A DNA stretch of 64,000 bases, taken from assembly GCF_016722925.1 (NCBI RefSeq), contig NZ_JAEQNC010000009.1:124001-188000 (forward strand). The letters run 5' to 3'. Each line of letters begins with the position of its first letter. The stretch's first letter is position 1. The position numbers and the translations under genes were made by a program. This stretch comes from Phytoamicus setariae (GTDB lineage: Bacteria; Pseudomonadota; Alphaproteobacteria; Rhizobiales; Rhizobiaceae). Shown piece by piece: positions 52,371 to 61,414 of this stretch. A model generated the notes under the pieces. It was not told the origin of the DNA. It searched no databases and saw nothing but the letters and a program-made list of their open reading frames with translations.

Positions 52371-53473
52371 AAATCAAGGAAATCAAAGCCTACCGCATGC
52401 TGCAGCCCTTCGTGGACGGGCCTTACAAAATGTCGAAAGGCCGCCATGCCGACGCCTTCGATTCGATCATCGTTGCCCTGACGTCTGATGACGGCGTGAC
52501 CGGCTGGGGCGAGATGGCGCCTCTCGGCACGTTTTACTCCGCCGCCTTCGCGGCGGGCGCCGAAGCCGGCGTCAAGGAGATCGCCCCTCACCTCCTCGGC
52601 CTCGACCCTCGCGCGCTGACCCAGTTCAACCGGCGCATGGACATCGTTTTCAAGGGCCATCCCTATATCAAATCGGCCATCGACATGGCCGCCTGGGACC
52701 TGACGGCACGCGCAGCCGACGTACCGCTCGTCACCATGCTGGGCGGCAGCGACGGTGACATGGCCGAGCTCTACAAGGTCGTCACCCATGGCACGCCCGA
52801 CTCCATGGCCGCGCATGCAACACGGATCATGGCCGAGGGCTACAAGCGCATCCAAGTCAAGGTCGGCGGCGACGTGCACGGAGACATCGAGCGGCTGGCC
52901 GCAGTTGCGGGCGTTGTGCCGAAAGGCACTGTGATCTTCTGCGATGCCAATGCCGGCTGGACACCGTTTCAGGCGCGGCAGTTCGCCGACGCATCCCGGG
53001 CGATCGATTATGTCTTCGAACAGCCCTGCGTGACGATCGATGACAACATGTCGGTCCGCCGTTCGCTCGACAAGCCGATGGTGCTCGACGAATCCGTCGA
53101 GACGCTGGAAGCACTGTTGGAGATTCATCGGCGGGGTGCGGCCGATGGCGTCACGCTGAAGATTGCTCGCCTTGGCGGTGTCTCGAAGACCCGCCAGTTG
53201 CGCGATCTCGCCGTCGATCTCGGCCTGCTGGTCACAGTCGAGGACACCGGCGGAGCGGAAATCGACACGGCTGCAATGGCGCATCTGTCGCTTTCGACGC
53301 CGGTAGAGCGCCGTCTGCATGCCATCGCCTTCCATGAATGGGTGACCGTGCGGACCGCCTCCAACATGCCGCCTGTCGTCGGCAGCCAGATGGGCGTTCC
53401 GAAGGGACCGGGACTTGCCATCGACGTGGTGCCGGACCTGATCGGCAAGCCATTCTTGCAGCTGAAGGCCTAA
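52367..53473 (+). CDS. enolase-superfamily enzyme, cis-3-hydroxyproline dehydratase / hydroxyproline-betaine epimerase group
   Basis: The 368-residue protein has an N-terminal capping domain (DGPYKMSKGRHADAFDS, GWGEMAPLG) and a barrel with lysines on both faces: RIQVKVGGD near residue 164 and TLKIARLGG near 264. Metal ligands lie in FCDANAGW, FEQP and LDES. Two opposed lysines and the GPYxMS-type start match cis-3-hydroxy-L-proline dehydratase and hydroxyproline-betaine 2-epimerase (HpbD) groups. A pyrroline-2-carboxylate-reductase-like gene at 60407 supports the dehydratase reading. The exact substrate is inferred. Confidence 0.7.
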   Translation: MKIKEIKAYRMLQPFVDGPYKMSKGRHADAFDSIIVALTSDDGVTGWGEMAPLGTFYSAAFAAGAEAGVKEIAPHLLGLDPRALTQFNRRMDIVFKGHPYIKSAIDMAAWDLTARAADVPLVTMLGGSDGDMAELYKVVTHGTPDSMAAHATRIMAEGYKRIQVKVGGDVHGDIERLAAVAGVVPKGTVIFCDANAGWTPFQARQFADASRAIDYVFEQPCVTIDDNMSVRRSLDKPMVLDESVETLEALLEIHRRGAADGVTLKIARLGGVSKTRQLRDLAVDLGLLVTVEDTGGAEIDTAAMAHLSLSTPVERRLHAIAFHEWVTVRTASNMPPVVGSQMGVPKGPGLAIDVVPDLIGKPFLQLKA

Positions 53474-53476
53474 GAT

Positions 53477-54661
53477 ATGAAAATCCGCAACATCAAGGCC
53501 ACGCCGATCAACCTCAAGCTCGAAGCACCCTATCTCTGGGTGTTCGGCGAACTTGACGGGTTTTCGCCCACCATCGTCGAAGTGGAAACCGAGGATGGCA
53601 TCATCGGGCTGGGCGAGTGCCCTACCCCGGCCGCGGCCCAGATCATCAATGATGTCCTGGCGCCAAGGCTGATTGGCCGGGACGCCTTCGATCTTGCGGG
53701 GGCCGAACATGTCTGTCTGCCCTACTGGACAGGTGTTCAGAGCATCAACGACCGCACCCGGATCATGGCCTTCGGCGCGGTCGAGATGGCGCTCTGGGAC
53801 ATCAGGGGCAAAGCCTGGAACCAGCCGCTCTACCAGTTGTTGGGCGGCGCGGTTCGCAAGGAAATCCCGTTTACCGATTACTTCTCGTTGCGCGGCGACG
53901 GCCCGAATGTCCGGGGCGAAGGCACGCCGGAGGAAGTCGCCGACTATTGCGTGCGGATGCACGAAGAACACGGGACGACCATGTTCGAGGGCAAATTTTC
54001 GACTGAGAACCCACGCACATCGCTGAAGATGATCGAGCTGATCCGCAAGAAACTTGGCGACGATGTGATGATCCGCATCGATTCCAACCAGGCCTACTCC
54101 CTGGCAACCGCGCGCCAGATCGCCCGGCCGCTGGAAGAACTGGGCATCCGCAACTGGGAAGACCCGGTGCCGACGATCGAGGACATGCGCGAGTTGCGGA
54201 AGCATTGCTCGATCCCCTTTTCGACCCATAATCTCGATATCGCTCGCGCCATGGAGCTCAGGGTGCCGGATGCGATTGTCGGCAATCCGACGCCGGTTGG
54301 CGGCATTCGTCGGCTGTTGCGCTTCGTCGGTGCCTGCGAACATGCCGGCATCGATTTCTGGTGCTATAGTGGTGACAGCGGTATCGGCAGTTCTGCCTAT
54401 CTGCAGATCTGCGCTGCAATCGAGTGGATCAGGGAACCGAACCAGTCGCTGTTCCGCATGCAGCCCAGGGACGTGGTCGAAGGCGGACCGTTCCAGCCGA
54501 AGAACAATGTCGTCCGCGTTCCGGAAGGACCGGGCCTCGGGGTTACGCTTTCGAAAGAAATGCTCGCTATCTGCCACCAAGATTTCATCGACAACGGCCC
54601 ATGTAACAAATATCACGACCCATGCAAGCCAGGCACATATAGGCGCTTGCCGCTGAATTAA
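53477..54661 (+). CDS. enolase-superfamily protein, glucarate dehydratase-like, catalytic dyad altered
   Basis: The 394-residue protein has the capping domain (GLGECPTPAAAQ, MALWDIRGKAWNQPLYQLLGG) and barrel ligands in RIDSNQAYS, NWEDPV and FSTHNLD, the last like the Asn ligand of glucarate dehydratases. Where those enzymes have the Asp-His dyad, this protein has IVGNPTPVGG and FWCYSGDSGIG, so neither residue is evident. It may therefore catalyse a different reaction or be inactive. It follows the first enolase-type gene after 3 nt. Confidence 0.68.
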   Translation: MKIRNIKATPINLKLEAPYLWVFGELDGFSPTIVEVETEDGIIGLGECPTPAAAQIINDVLAPRLIGRDAFDLAGAEHVCLPYWTGVQSINDRTRIMAFGAVEMALWDIRGKAWNQPLYQLLGGAVRKEIPFTDYFSLRGDGPNVRGEGTPEEVADYCVRMHEEHGTTMFEGKFSTENPRTSLKMIELIRKKLGDDVMIRIDSNQAYSLATARQIARPLEELGIRNWEDPVPTIEDMRELRKHCSIPFSTHNLDIARAMELRVPDAIVGNPTPVGGIRRLLRFVGACEHAGIDFWCYSGDSGIGSSAYLQICAAIEWIREPNQSLFRMQPRDVVEGGPFQPKNNVVRVPEGPGLGVTLSKEMLAICHQDFIDNGPCNKYHDPCKPGTYRRLPLN

Positions 54662-54674
54662 TTTTGGGTAATTA

Positions 54675-54684
54675 TGTATATACA
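54675..54684. promoter_or_regulatory. TGTATATACA palindrome before the peptide transporter genes
   Basis: A perfect 10-nt palindrome lies 13 nt after the second enolase-type gene, in a 179-nt AT-rich gap (54662-54840) before the binding-protein gene. It may mark an internal promoter or operator. The rest of the gap shows nothing clear. Confidence 0.3.
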
Positions 54685-54840
54685 AGAACAATATTCCAAA
54701 GACCTAAACCGGCGTGGGAAGCGATACTGGTAGAAAAAAAGCTCGAGGCCAACTCGATCAGCAGTGGCGGTAAGGCCACAAGAAGAGTTAAATCTTTCAA
54801 AGAGTTCTATGTCAGAAGACACTAGGGGAAGGACCAGACC

Positions 54841-56502
54841 ATGAAAGACTACCGCTTACTCGACCTGTTGCGGCGTAACCGCAACCCCATCGAAAACCAC
54901 CTGATCGACGGCCTCGTCGACGGCCGTATCAGCCGCCGCGAGTTCCTGCGTCACGGCAGCGTGCTCGGCCTTTCGCTGCCGCTGCTGAGCCAGATCGGCT
55001 TTGCCGCCGGACTCGGCGCCACGCCCTCGCTTGCCCGCGCAGAAGGCGCAGCCGGAGCAACCATCAAGGTCGCCTGCTCGGCGCCGACCGGCGCCATCGA
55101 TCCTGTCACACTGCCGGATGTCGGCGGTCTCGTGATGATCCAGCAGACCGGCGAATTCCTCTGCATGGACGGAGCGGATCTCGTGCTGAAGCCGATGCTG
55201 GCCGAAAGCTGGTCGCCGGACGAAAAGGGCACGGTCTGGACCTTCAAACTGCGCAAAGGCGTGAAATTCCACAACGGCGCGGAAATGAAGGCCGACGACG
55301 TCGCTGCCTCCATCAACCGCCTCGCCGATCCGAAAAACTCCTCGAATGCACTTTCGGTGTTCGCTGGCGTGCTTTCGGCTGGCGGCGCCAAGAAGGTCGA
55401 CGACCACACCGTCGCCTTCCACCTGGACGCGCCCAACGGCAATTTCCCATACCTGCTGTCCTCGGACAATTACAATGCCATCATCCTGCCGGCCAACTAT
55501 GCCGGCGACTTCGAGAAGAATTTCGTCGGCACCGGCCCGTTTAAGCTGGAGAAATACACGCCGAAGGTCGGCGCGACCTTCGTTCGCAATGAAGATTACT
55601 GGGGTGAAAAGGCCCTGCCCGCCAAGCTGGAATTCGTCTTCTTCGCCGACATCCAGCCGCAGATCCTCGCGCTCCAGGGCGGCCAGGTCGACGTCGTCAA
55701 CCAGCTGCCGGCGCTCGGCTCCATCGGCCTCTTCGCCGATCCGAACATCGAGATGCTGAGCATCAAGTCGGCGACCCACTACCAGGTGCACATGCGCTGC
55801 GACATGGATCCCTTCAAGGATGCCCGTGTCCGTCGCGCCATTGCGCTCTCCATCGACCGTGAAAAGCTGGTCAAGGGTCTTCGCCGGGGCGGTGCCGTGC
55901 TGGGCAACGACAGTCCTTTCGCCCCAATCTATCCATCCACCGATACATCGGTGCCGCAGCGCGCGCAGGATATTGCCCAGGCCAAGGAACTGATGGCGGC
56001 GGCAGGCTGGAAGCCGGGCACGAAAGTCACGCTGACCACCCAACGCTACCAGGAAATCCCCGATTACGCCCAGCTCATCCAGAATGCCGTGAAGGAAATC
56101 GGCGTCGACATGGAGCTGAATGTGATGGATTCCGGCGCCTATTACGGTGACGCCGTGTTCGGCAAATCGCAGTGGCTCGATTCCACCATGGGTATTACCG
56201 ACTATGGTCACCGCGGCGTGCCGAACGTCTACCTCACGGCACCGCTGAAGAGCGAAGGCACCTGGAACTCCGCGCACTTCAAGAACAAGGATTACGACAC
56301 GCTCGCCGCCGGCTACATCGCCGCACTCGATCTCGAATCCCAGAAGGCAGAAGCCGGCAAGATCCAGCGTCTGCTGCTTGAAGAGACGCCGGTCATCTTC
56401 GGATACTTCATGGATTACCTCGCGGCGGCTCGCAAGGGCGTCACGGGTGTCCATCCGACAGCCATGTCGCAGATCTTCCTCGACCGCGCCGCCAAGGCGT
56501 GA
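54841..56502 (+). CDS. ABC substrate-binding protein, family 5, Tat-exported
   Basis: The 553-residue protein has a long charged N-terminus followed by the twin-arginine motif SRREFL (about 36-41) and a hydrophobic stretch ending near SLARAEG, so it is probably folded in the cytoplasm and exported by Tat. The mature part is a family 5 peptide-binding-type protein (AESWSPDEKGTVWTFKLRKG, YAGDFEKNFVGTGPFKLEKY). The ligand may be hydroxyproline, its betaine or a related compound given the neighbours. GGGGAAGGA precedes the ATG. Confidence 0.87.
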   Translation: MKDYRLLDLLRRNRNPIENHLIDGLVDGRISRREFLRHGSVLGLSLPLLSQIGFAAGLGATPSLARAEGAAGATIKVACSAPTGAIDPVTLPDVGGLVMIQQTGEFLCMDGADLVLKPMLAESWSPDEKGTVWTFKLRKGVKFHNGAEMKADDVAASINRLADPKNSSNALSVFAGVLSAGGAKKVDDHTVAFHLDAPNGNFPYLLSSDNYNAIILPANYAGDFEKNFVGTGPFKLEKYTPKVGATFVRNEDYWGEKALPAKLEFVFFADIQPQILALQGGQVDVVNQLPALGSIGLFADPNIEMLSIKSATHYQVHMRCDMDPFKDARVRRAIALSIDREKLVKGLRRGGAVLGNDSPFAPIYPSTDTSVPQRAQDIAQAKELMAAAGWKPGTKVTLTTQRYQEIPDYAQLIQNAVKEIGVDMELNVMDSGAYYGDAVFGKSQWLDSTMGITDYGHRGVPNVYLTAPLKSEGTWNSAHFKNKDYDTLAAGYIAALDLESQKAEAGKIQRLLLEETPVIFGYFMDYLAAARKGVTGVHPTAMSQIFLDRAAKA

Positions 56503-56529
56503 TCTGATCTCTGCATCGGCTATGTGCCA

Positions 56530-56553
56530 GCGACCGGGCTTCGACCCGGTCGC
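56530..56553. other. intercistronic stem-loop after the Tat-exported binding-protein gene
   Basis: GCGACCGGG and CCCGGTCGC form a perfect 9-bp stem with a 6-nt loop, 27 nt past the stop and 26 nt before the proposed permease start. CCA and TGG outside it can extend the pairing past a 2-nt bulge. No U-run follows. It is the third such element after a binding-protein gene in this window. Confidence 0.65.
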
Positions 56554-56579
56554 CCTGGCAACAAAGAGGGAATCCGGCC

Positions 56580-57533
56580 ATTTCCAGGTTCATTACGAGG
56601 CGTGTTGCGTTATCGCTGGTAACGCTCGTCCTGCTCAGCATGATGGTTTTCTTCGGCGGCCAGGTGCTGCCGGGCAATGTCGGGCGTTCCATTCTCGGCC
56701 CTTTCGCGGATGAGGCAGCCGTCCAGCTTCTCAACCACCAGCTGGGTGTCGATCGCCCCTATCTCGTCCAGTACTGGGATTGGATAAGCCACTTCGTCAC
56801 CGGAGATATGGGAACGTCCTATGCGTTTCGCGCCCCTGTTGCGCCCTTCGTTATTGACGCGTTGATCAATTCGATGAAGTTGGCAGCGGTCGCTTTCGTC
56901 ATGGTGGTTCCCATTGGAATTCTTGGCGGCGTCATAGCTGCGCTCAATGTCAACCGCCCGCTCGACCGCATCATCAGCCTCGGCGGCCTCTCGGCGACCG
57001 TCCTGCCGGAGTTTGTCACCGGCATCGTGTTGATCCTGATTCTGGGCATCTGGCTGCAATGGCTGCCCATCTCGGCCACCTGGCCGGAAGGTGCCGGCTT
57101 CCTCACCCAGATCCACCACCTGATCCTGCCTGCGCTGCCGCTGTTTTTGGTGCTGTTCGGCTACATCGCGCGCATGGCGCGGGCTGGCATGATCGAGGCG
57201 CTGGATTCCGACTATACGCGCACAGCTGTGCTGAAGGGCCTGCCCTGGCGTACGGTCATCTGGCGGCATGTGCTGCGCAACGCGCTGACGCCCACCATCA
57301 CCGTGATCGCCACCCAGACCGGCTACCTGATCGGCGGACTTGTTGTCGTGGAAATGCTGTTTCGCTACCAGGGTATCGGTTCGCTGATCCTGACGGCCGC
57401 GCGCGGCAAGGACTTTCCGGTGCTTGAGGCCGGCATCCTGACGATCGGCATCATTTACGCAGTCGCCACTCTCGCAGCCGACATCGCCTATTCGCTGCTC
57501 AATCCAAGGATCCGGCTGGGAGGTGAGAAATGA
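56580..57533 (+). CDS. peptide-type ABC permease (DppB-like) with probable ATT start
   Basis: The conventional ATG at 56640 would remove the first membrane helix. In frame upstream, from ATT at 56580, the sequence reads ISRFITRRVALSLVTLVLLS, the usual DppB N-terminal helix, and GAGGG sits 9 nt before that ATT. No ATG, GTG or TTG lies at the right place, so the start is probably ATT (317 residues). The rest is canonical: EMLFRYQGIGSLIL and an ATPase-contacting LKGLPWRTVIWRHVLRN loop. It overlaps the next permease by 4 nt. Confidence 0.82.
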   Translation: MSRFITRRVALSLVTLVLLSMMVFFGGQVLPGNVGRSILGPFADEAAVQLLNHQLGVDRPYLVQYWDWISHFVTGDMGTSYAFRAPVAPFVIDALINSMKLAAVAFVMVVPIGILGGVIAALNVNRPLDRIISLGGLSATVLPEFVTGIVLILILGIWLQWLPISATWPEGAGFLTQIHHLILPALPLFLVLFGYIARMARAGMIEALDSDYTRTAVLKGLPWRTVIWRHVLRNALTPTITVIATQTGYLIGGLVVVEMLFRYQGIGSLILTAARGKDFPVLEAGILTIGIIYAVATLAADIAYSLLNPRIRLGGEK

Positions 57534-58396
57534 GCGCCATCGAGACAACCCCGGCAATCCGCGACCGGACCGGTATTGCAAAGATCCTTGCCGCACTGTT
57601 GCGCTCGAAGACGTTTCTTGCGGGTGCGGTCATTGTGCTTTTCTGGGTTTTTTGCGCGCTGTTCGGCGGTTATTTCGTGCCATACGACCCTCTGGCCGAT
57701 GACATCATCAACGGACTGATGCCGCCGGACAGCGCACACTGGTTCGGCACCGACCAACTCGGTCGCGACATCTTCTCGCGGGTCATCGTCGGCTCGCGCG
57801 ATATTCTGACAGTGGCGCCACTCGCGACCATCGCGGCGACGATTGTCGGCACCGCGCTCGGGCTTCTGACCGGCTACTTTCGCGGCATCGTCGATGATGT
57901 GGTCAGCCGCGTTCTCGAAGCCTTCATGGCGATCCCCTCGGTCATCATTGCGCTTCTGGCCATCGTCGCGCTCGGCACATCGAAATGGACGGTGGTCGGG
58001 GTTATAGGGCTGAGTTTTGCGCCAATCATCGCCCGTACGGTACGCTCGGCAGTGCTTTCCGAACGCGAACTCGATTATGTCGCTGCTGCCAAGCTGCGCC
58101 GCGAGAGTGCGCTGCACATCATGTTCGTGGAAATCCTGCCCAACGTTCTGCCGCCGATCCTGGTCGAGACGACAGTGCGGCTCGGTTACGCGATCTTTGC
58201 GGTGGCAACATTGAGCTTCATGGGCTTCGGCATCCAGCCGCCATCGCCGGACTGGGGCCTCAGCGTTTCGACCAACTACGGCATGATCGCGGGCGGCTTC
58301 TGGTGGACGGTGCTGTTCGATTCACTCGCCATCGCCTCGCTGGTGATCGGCGTGAACATGATTGCAGACGGTTTTCAGGGAGCCCTCGATGACTGA
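57530..58396 (+). CDS. peptide-type ABC permease (DppC-like)
   Basis: The 288-residue permease has HWFGTDQLGRDIFSRVIVGSR and the EAA-type loop AAKLRRESALHIMFVEILPN. It pairs with the preceding permease. It overlaps both neighbours (4 and 8 nt), so the transporter genes are tightly coupled. Confidence 0.88.
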   Translation: MSAIETTPAIRDRTGIAKILAALLRSKTFLAGAVIVLFWVFCALFGGYFVPYDPLADDIINGLMPPDSAHWFGTDQLGRDIFSRVIVGSRDILTVAPLATIAATIVGTALGLLTGYFRGIVDDVVSRVLEAFMAIPSVIIALLAIVALGTSKWTVVGVIGLSFAPIIARTVRSAVLSERELDYVAAAKLRRESALHIMFVEILPNVLPPILVETTVRLGYAIFAVATLSFMGFGIQPPSPDWGLSVSTNYGMIAGGFWWTVLFDSLAIASLVIGVNMIADGFQGALDD

Positions 58397-60407
58397 CGCA
58401 TTGTCGATCGAAAATCTCTCCGTCGCCTACCGCTCTGATGGCAAGGACAAGGCGGTGCTGCGCAATCTCAGCTTCCGGATCGGCCGGGGCGAGGCGTATG
58501 GTCTCGTCGGCGAATCCGGCTGCGGAAAATCGACGGTCGCGCTGACCGCCGTCCGCTACCTGCCGCGCGCCGGCAAGATCACCGCTGGCAAGGTGGAGAT
58601 CGACGGGGCCGACGTCGTCAAGCTCGACCGTGGCGCATTGCGGCAACTGCGCGCCAAAACGGTGTCGATGGTCTATCAGGACCCCGGCAAGGCACTCAAT
58701 CCGACACTGCGGATCGGCCGCCAGATCGCCGAAATCTTCGAACTGGACGGGCTGTCGGCTGAAGAGTCCCGCAAGCGGTCGCTCGACATGCTGGAACGTG
58801 TGCGGATTTCCGATCCCGAACGGGTCATGGATCGCTACCCGCATCAACTGTCGGGCGGAATGCAGCAGCGCGTGGCCATCGCCATGGCGCTCGCCAACGA
58901 TCCGACACTGCTGATCCTCGACGAGCCGACCACCGGGCTGGACGCCACGGTGGAGGCTGAGGTCCTCGACCTGATCGCCCATCTGCGGCGTGAATTCTCG
59001 ACGTCGATCCTGTTCATCAGCCACAACCTCGCCGTCGTTGCCAAGATGTGCGACCGGGTCGGCGTGCTCTATGCCGGCATGCTGGTCGAAGAAGGCACGA
59101 CCGAAAAGCTGTTCAACGATCCACGTCACCCCTATACGGTGGCCCTACTCCGCTGCCTGCCGAAGGCCGGCGAACGCAAGGACCAAACCCGGCTCGACAC
59201 CATCCCCGGATCGCTGCCCGCGCCGGGCGCAGTTATCAAAGGCTGTCCGTTCGTCGATCGTTGCGCACTGGCCGACGAGCGCTGCCACCGGGAATTGCCA
59301 CCTTTGCATGATCTGGGTGGCCGCGTATCGCGCTGCCATTACAGCGATCGGGCTGCCGAACTGCCGCGCGAAACGCCGGCAGAAATCAAGCTGACGGCCC
59401 ACAAGGCCGCTGCCGTGCCAGTGCTGAAGATCGAAAACCTTAACAAGACCTTCCAGCAGGCGGGTCATGCGCTGCGCGCGGTAAAAGACGTTTCGCTGAC
59501 CATCGAAGCCGGAGAAACCCTCGGCCTGGTGGGCGAATCCGGCAGTGGCAAGACAACCTTCGCCCGCCTGCTGCTGGGCCTTCTGCCGCCGGACGAAGGC
59601 GGGGCGATCACGCTGGATGCGATGGCGTTGCCGCCGGTGCTCGAGGACCGCTCGGACAAGCAGGTCAAGGCGATGCAGATCGTCTTCCAGAACCCGGATT
59701 CCGCGCTCAACCGGTCCCACACCATCCGCCACGTCATCGGCCGTGCCCTCAAGCGCTTGGGTGGCCTGAGCGGCGAAGCCCTTAACGCTCGGCTGCTGGA
59801 GCTGATCAAGTCCGTCAGGCTGTCCGAGCGGCACCTTGCGGCGAAACCGCGCCAGCTTTCCGGCGGTCTCAAGCAGCGCGTCGCGATCGCCCGGGCTTTT
59901 GCCGGCGAGCCGAAGCTGGTGGTTTGCGATGAGCCGACCTCGGCGCTCGACGTTTCGGTGCAGGCGGCAATCCTCAACCTGCTGGCCGACCTGCAGGCTG
60001 AACGGCAGGTCAGCTATGTGTTCATCTCGCATGACCTGGGTGTGGTGCGTTACCTCTCCGACAAGATCGCCGTGCTCTATCTCGGCCGGATCATGGAGAT
60101 CGGCCCGTCCGAGCAGGTCTTCAACGGCCCGCACCATCCCTATACCGAGGCGCTGCTTTCCGCCGTGCCCAAACTGGATGAAAGCCATTCGAGCCGTATC
60201 CGTCTCGAAGGCGAAATCCCCAGCGCCAGCAATCCGCCAAGCGGCTGCGTGTTCCAGACCCGCTGTCCGCGGAAAATCGGCCGGATCTGCGAAGAACAGG
60301 AACCGGCCCTTGCCGAAACCGGCCGCGGTCATTCGCTGCGCTGCCACATACCTTTTGCCGAACTCGCCCGGATGCAGGGCAAGCCCGAACTGGAGAATAC
60401 CCCCTGA
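58389..60407 (+). CDS. fused peptide ABC ATPase (DppD-DppF in one chain)
   Basis: The 672-residue protein has two ATPase domains. Domain 1 has GESGCGKSTV, LSGGMQQRVAIAMAL and LLILDEPTTGLD. Domain 2 has GESGSGKTTF, LSGGLKQRVAIARAF and LVVCDEPTSALD. Each half ends with the cysteine-containing oligopeptide-transporter tail (CPFVDRCALADERCHRELP; TRCPRKIGRICEEQ). The ATG at 58389 overlaps the permease by 8 nt. Its stop overlaps the start of the next gene. Confidence 0.88.
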   Translation: MTDALSIENLSVAYRSDGKDKAVLRNLSFRIGRGEAYGLVGESGCGKSTVALTAVRYLPRAGKITAGKVEIDGADVVKLDRGALRQLRAKTVSMVYQDPGKALNPTLRIGRQIAEIFELDGLSAEESRKRSLDMLERVRISDPERVMDRYPHQLSGGMQQRVAIAMALANDPTLLILDEPTTGLDATVEAEVLDLIAHLRREFSTSILFISHNLAVVAKMCDRVGVLYAGMLVEEGTTEKLFNDPRHPYTVALLRCLPKAGERKDQTRLDTIPGSLPAPGAVIKGCPFVDRCALADERCHRELPPLHDLGGRVSRCHYSDRAAELPRETPAEIKLTAHKAAAVPVLKIENLNKTFQQAGHALRAVKDVSLTIEAGETLGLVGESGSGKTTFARLLLGLLPPDEGGAITLDAMALPPVLEDRSDKQVKAMQIVFQNPDSALNRSHTIRHVIGRALKRLGGLSGEALNARLLELIKSVRLSERHLAAKPRQLSGGLKQRVAIARAFAGEPKLVVCDEPTSALDVSVQAAILNLLADLQAERQVSYVFISHDLGVVRYLSDKIAVLYLGRIMEIGPSEQVFNGPHHPYTEALLSAVPKLDESHSSRIRLEGEIPSASNPPSGCVFQTRCPRKIGRICEEQEPALAETGRGHSLRCHIPFAELARMQGKPELENTP

Positions 60408-61414
60408 TGCATGATGAACTGACAATGTCCTTCGAAGAGATCGTGGCGCTCGGCGAAAAAGCGCTGCTGGCTTCGAAGGTTAGCCCAAAGAACGCCAAAT
60501 CCGTGGCCCAATCCATCGCTGCCGCCGAACGTGACGGCCAGAAGATCGTCGGCCTCTCCTATCTGCCTGTCTATTGCGACCACGCCGCCTGCGGCAAGGT
60601 CGATGGCTTTGCCGAACCCAAGCTGGAACAACGCACGCCGTCGCTGATCGCGGTGGATGCCGGCACAGGCTTTGCCCATCCGGCAATTGCGCTCGGTCTG
60701 CCGGCGCTTGCCGAAGCGGCCAAGGCTCAGGGCATAGCAGCGCTGGCGGTCGGCAATTCCTATGCCTGCGGTTCGCTCGGCTATTTCGTCGAGGAACTCG
60801 CCGATCAAGGGCTCGTCGCCTTCATGGTGGCCAATGCCTCGCCCTCCATCGCCCCGTTCGGCGGCAAGACGCCGTTCTTCGGCACCAACCCGATTGCATT
60901 CGCAGCGCCGCGCAAGGACCGCGCCGCCTTCGTCATGGATCAGTCCTCCAGCGTCGTCGCCAAGGTCGCCGTCATCGATGCACAGACACGCGGCATTCCG
61001 CTGCCCGACGGCTGGGCCATCGACAAGGACGGCAAGCCGACCAATGACGCCAACGCCGCCATGGATGGCAGCCTGCTTCCCATCGGTGGCTACAAGGGGT
61101 TCGGTCTTGCACTGATGGTCGACATTCTCGCCGCCGGCCTGACCGGTTCGCACTGGTCGTTCGAGGCGTCGTCGTTCGGAGATTGCGAGGGCGGGCCGCC
61201 ACGCACCGGCCAGTTCATCATCGCGCTTTCGCCGGAAAAATTCGCCGGCCCCTCCTTCGCGGATCGGCTGGAAGTCATGCTCTCAGCCGTGCTCGAAACG
61301 CCAGATGTGCGGTTGCCGGGCGACCGACGCCTTTCGCAACGCGACAGCCACAAGACAGGCATTGTGGTCTCCAAGGCCGCCGTCGAAGTGCTGCAAGCCA
61401 AGGCGGCTGGCTAA
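60407..61414 (+). CDS. malate/L-lactate dehydrogenase-family NAD(P)H oxidoreductase, likely pyrroline/piperideine-2-carboxylate reductase
   Basis: The 335-residue protein belongs to the Ldh2/DpkA family: ERDGQKIVGLSYLPVYCDH, GFAHPAIALGLPAL, PFGGKTPFFGTNPIAFAAP and GGYKGFGLALMVDIL. These enzymes reduce cyclic imines such as delta-1-pyrroline-2-carboxylate to L-proline, or oxidise 2-hydroxy acids. With a likely cis-3-hydroxyproline dehydratase in the same operon, the imine reductase reading fits. It starts within the preceding stop (TGATG) and its stop overlaps that of the convergent LuxR gene. Confidence 0.78.
   Translation: MHDELTMSFEEIVALGEKALLASKVSPKNAKSVAQSIAAAERDGQKIVGLSYLPVYCDHAACGKVDGFAEPKLEQRTPSLIAVDAGTGFAHPAIALGLPALAEAAKAQGIAALAVGNSYACGSLGYFVEELADQGLVAFMVANASPSIAPFGGKTPFFGTNPIAFAAPRKDRAAFVMDQSSSVVAKVAVIDAQTRGIPLPDGWAIDKDGKPTNDANAAMDGSLLPIGGYKGFGLALMVDILAAGLTGSHWSFEASSFGDCEGGPPRTGQFIIALSPEKFAGPSFADRLEVMLSAVLETPDVRLPGDRRLSQRDSHKTGIVVSKAAVEVLQAKAAG

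Noticed and set aside
52331-54691. Minus-strand frame of 786 codons opposite the two enolase-type genes
   Set aside because: The plus strand encodes clear enolase-superfamily proteins; the minus translation has the low-complexity look of an antisense shadow.
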